64,000 bases of DNA, taken from positions 29,860 to 93,859 of the forward strand of contig JAJFIA010000011.1 in the NCBI GenBank assembly GCA_021775255.1. The letters run 5' to 3'. The notes below the pieces were generated by a model. It saw nothing but the letters and a program-made list of their open reading frames with translations. It made no database searches and was not told where the DNA came from. Below are positions 62,280 through 64,000 of the stretch, in pieces. Both the position numbers and the translations under genes were made by a program. The number at the start of each line of letters is the position of its first letter. The stretch's first letter is position 1. The stretch comes from Roseovarius sp. (GTDB taxonomy: Bacteria > Pseudomonadota > Alphaproteobacteria > Rhodobacterales > Rhodobacteraceae).

Positions 62280-63443
62280 CAAAATGCCGATTTTGAGCAA
62301 TCTACGAGTGGATATCTTGTGCCAACGACATATGGCCAAAAGGCGTTTATGCCAAACCCGCTGCCGCCCAATATTGATCTTGGAAAAGTCGCGCTGAGCC
62401 TGGGCGAGGCAGGGCAGCGCCTGGGAGAGCTGAAAGGGGCCTGCCGCCGGCTTATCAATCCCTATATCCTGATACGGCCTTTGCAACGGCTTGAGGCGCA
62501 GACATCTTCGGCCATGGAAGACACTCATACCACTGCTGACGAACTGGTTGTAACCGAAGCGGGGATCGCCCGCACGCCGTCCAACGAAGCACGCGAGGTG
62601 AACAACTATATCACGGCATTGTCACATTCCGTACGTGCGTTGGACAAATTGCCAATCTCCGGCCGGTTGCTAAAGCAGGCGCATGCCCGCCTTTTGACAA
62701 ATGTAACCCGCGAGCGCGGTGCCGATAAACAACCTGGTGAATACGCTCGTGATCAGAACATGATCGGCGCGCGCCTCTTGCGTGATCCTGCGGAACGGTT
62801 GGCCAGCGCGCGGTTTATCCCTCCACCCCCGGCCCTGAAACAAGAGGCGATGGCGGCGCTTGAGGCCTATATCAACCGCGAAAATGCCCCCAAGGCTGGT
62901 TTTCTGATCGACCTTGCGCTGGTTCACTATCAATTTGAAACGATCCACCCGTTTGGTGATGGCAATGGTCGCATCGGGCGCATGTTGCTATCGCTCATGC
63001 CGGTTGCAACGCATGTTCTGGATATGCCGGTTCTCTATATGAGCCCCGAGTTGGAAGATCGCAAATCCGACTATATTGACCTTATGTATCGGGTCTCGTC
63101 TCAGGGGCGCTGGGAGGAATGGATCGAATTTTTCCTCAACACCCTTTGCCTGAGTTGCGAGCGTACGATCCGCACCATTGATCAGGTTCTGGAATTGCAT
63201 GAACGCTATCACCGCGAGGCGCGCGCCGTGTCGCGCAGCAACAATATTGGCCTGCTGGTTGACATGTTGTTTGAAACCCCGGCGGTACAAGTCAGCGACG
63301 TGGTGAAACGGGTTGGAATAACAGACGCAGCCGCTCGAAACCTGCTCAGACAGTTAATTGAGATTGGGGTGTTGCACGAATCTTTAAACTTTTACCCCAC
63401 TGCATGGATTGCAGCAGAGTTAATTGCAGTATCTCGGCCATAG
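62277..63443 (+). CDS. Fic family AMP-transferase
   Basis: A 388-residue Fic protein. The N-terminal Fic_N region holds S77-S-A-M-E81-D, a variant of the inhibitory [ST]xxxE[GN] motif seen in self-inhibited (class II) Fic proteins. The catalytic motif HPFGDGNGRIGR is complete at 224-235, with H224. A winged-helix domain (about 325-388; VSDVVKRVGITDAAARNLLRQLIEIG) closes it. It probably AMPylates a protein target, with inhibition built in. The target is unknown. The gene sits beside a mobile element. Confidence 0.93.
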   Translation: MQNADFEQSTSGYLVPTTYGQKAFMPNPLPPNIDLGKVALSLGEAGQRLGELKGACRRLINPYILIRPLQRLEAQTSSAMEDTHTTADELVVTEAGIARTPSNEAREVNNYITALSHSVRALDKLPISGRLLKQAHARLLTNVTRERGADKQPGEYARDQNMIGARLLRDPAERLASARFIPPPPALKQEAMAALEAYINRENAPKAGFLIDLALVHYQFETIHPFGDGNGRIGRMLLSLMPVATHVLDMPVLYMSPELEDRKSDYIDLMYRVSSQGRWEEWIEFFLNTLCLSCERTIRTIDQVLELHERYHREARAVSRSNNIGLLVDMLFETPAVQVSDVVKRVGITDAAARNLLRQLIEIGVLHESLNFYPTAWIAAELIAVSRP

Positions 63444-63862
63444 ATTGCTAAACCACCCGTTCCAGCATCTTTTTCCTGTTCTGCGCATAGTCAGCCACAG
63501 CGCTTCCACTTAAACCTGAGGCAGGGTTAAGTTCAAACGCCGTGCAATTTATGAGCATCGTGAGCGTTTCGAGAATAACGGTGATTCCGGGGGGATTACC
63601 CTGCGATCAAAGAAGCAGGTCCAGACGTGGCTCTTTTTGGACGTGGGCAAGTTTGGACGCGGGCGTTGGTTGTGATGCGCTCAATCTGGGTTGGGCCAAC
63701 ATGCAGAGCATTGATCAGTGACAGTGTAGACGCGGAAGTTTGACCGGAAAGGCATGTGTCGGATGTGCATTTGGTAGGAAGAATGTGGTGTTGTGGCTCG
63801 CGCCTCGACGTTTACGGTTCGGTCGAAGTCTCGCTGTACTAGACAATTCTGTCGTCTATCCC
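63444..63862. other. Gene-free stretch between fic and the insertion sequence
   Basis: No supported ORF, RNA or terminator was found. The DNA looks decayed: short frames on both strands have no family resemblance. It contains GAGCGTTTCGAGAATAACGG near 63559, echoing the AGCGTTTCG ends of the dispersed hairpins. Confidence 0.4.
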
Positions 63863-64000
63863 GAGAGTGTCCGATCTTCTGTGTATCTGCGATTTGGTCC
63901 ATGCTTCCAAAAAGGAGCAAGGACGATGACAATTTCCAAGGAACTACTGGACGAACTTTTGAAGGGCTGCGAGCGGCCTGAGGATCTGTTTGGCGATGCC
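63863..64000 (+). mobile_element. Left end of an IS256-family insertion sequence (partial)
   Basis: The sequence from about 63863 (GAGAGTGTCCGATCTTCTGTGT) resembles the terminal inverted repeat of IS256-family elements, and a transposase start follows 63 bp later. The right end lies outside the window, so neither the length nor the target duplication can be checked. Confidence 0.7.
63926..64000 (+). CDS. IS256-family transposase, N-terminal part (cut by window end)
   Basis: Twenty-five codons from an ATG at 63926 read MTISKELLDELLKGCERPED and onward to LFGDA, the characteristic N-terminus of IS256-family (Mutator-type) transposases. AAAGGAG lies before the start. The DDE catalytic domain is beyond the window. 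Confidence 0.82.
   Translation, partial: MTISKELLDELLKGCERPEDLFGDA

Overview
The window reads as a chromosomal segment of an alphaproteobacterium of the order Rhodobacterales (roseobacter-like). The evidence is the combination of an Lrp-type regulator divergent from putA, the ethylmalonyl-CoA pathway genes ccr and ecm on either side of a PlsB-like acyltransferase, an EF-P of alphaproteobacterial type, a DUF6280-type small protein, a pcm-tolC pair, a luxR/luxI pair, and a leuS-lptE-holA operon. Core genes are GC-rich. Parts of the left edge (hsdS, the FRG gene, the 3' part of hsdR) and the far right edge are visibly more AT-rich.

Layout. 1-8300 is an accessory island: the tail of a VapE/primase-helicase-like gene, a terminator, then a tightly coupled type I restriction-modification operon, hsdM-hsdS-FRG gene-44-codon ORF-hsdR, ending at the 3' end of a tRNA-Cys gene. 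A tRNA-Leu follows. 8799-16947 holds a TPR protein, putR/putA (proline catabolism), a rhomboid protease, a GFA-type zinc protein, an inositol-phosphatase, a family-2 glycosyltransferase and a YgfZ-like protein. 17047-28916 holds efp, a DUF6280 protein, a DedA-PAP2-LssY fusion, cobQ, a PopZ-like coiled protein, pcm-tolC, xth, a flavoprotein, a GST and a second GFA protein. 28929-42748 holds leuS-lptE-holA-hydrolase, a glycosyltransferase, sfsA with a decayed extra 3' end beside it, a cinA-like/GNAT/AhpD-like/OmpA run, rlmN, usp and nfuA-tsaB-rimI.

42814-50457 carries a secreted protein made of two ricin-type beta-trefoils, a tiny exported protein, paired 22-bp-spaced dyads, a TSUP exporter with its TIGR02186 partner, an SDR, a RecD-like helicase, and a quorum-sensing cluster (small protein, luxR, luxI) with a CtrA-like site and a hairpin that would hide the luxI ribosome-binding site. 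50458-55441 is the ethylmalonyl-CoA block. 55507-62126 holds a GNAT, recR-ybaB, a DUF1989 protein, a MATE pump, a PLP-dependent desulfhydrase/lyase, an AhpD-like protein and a DMT transporter. The right edge has a Fic protein with two direct repeats at its start, a gene-free stretch, and the beginning of an IS256-family element cut by the window end.

A recurrent structural theme is that many convergent gene ends are filled by long imperfect or perfect inverted repeats of at least three sequence families. The most unusual unit is the restriction operon with its embedded FRG gene and 44-codon relay ORF. All functional calls are from reading motifs and overall resemblance; no database search was run.
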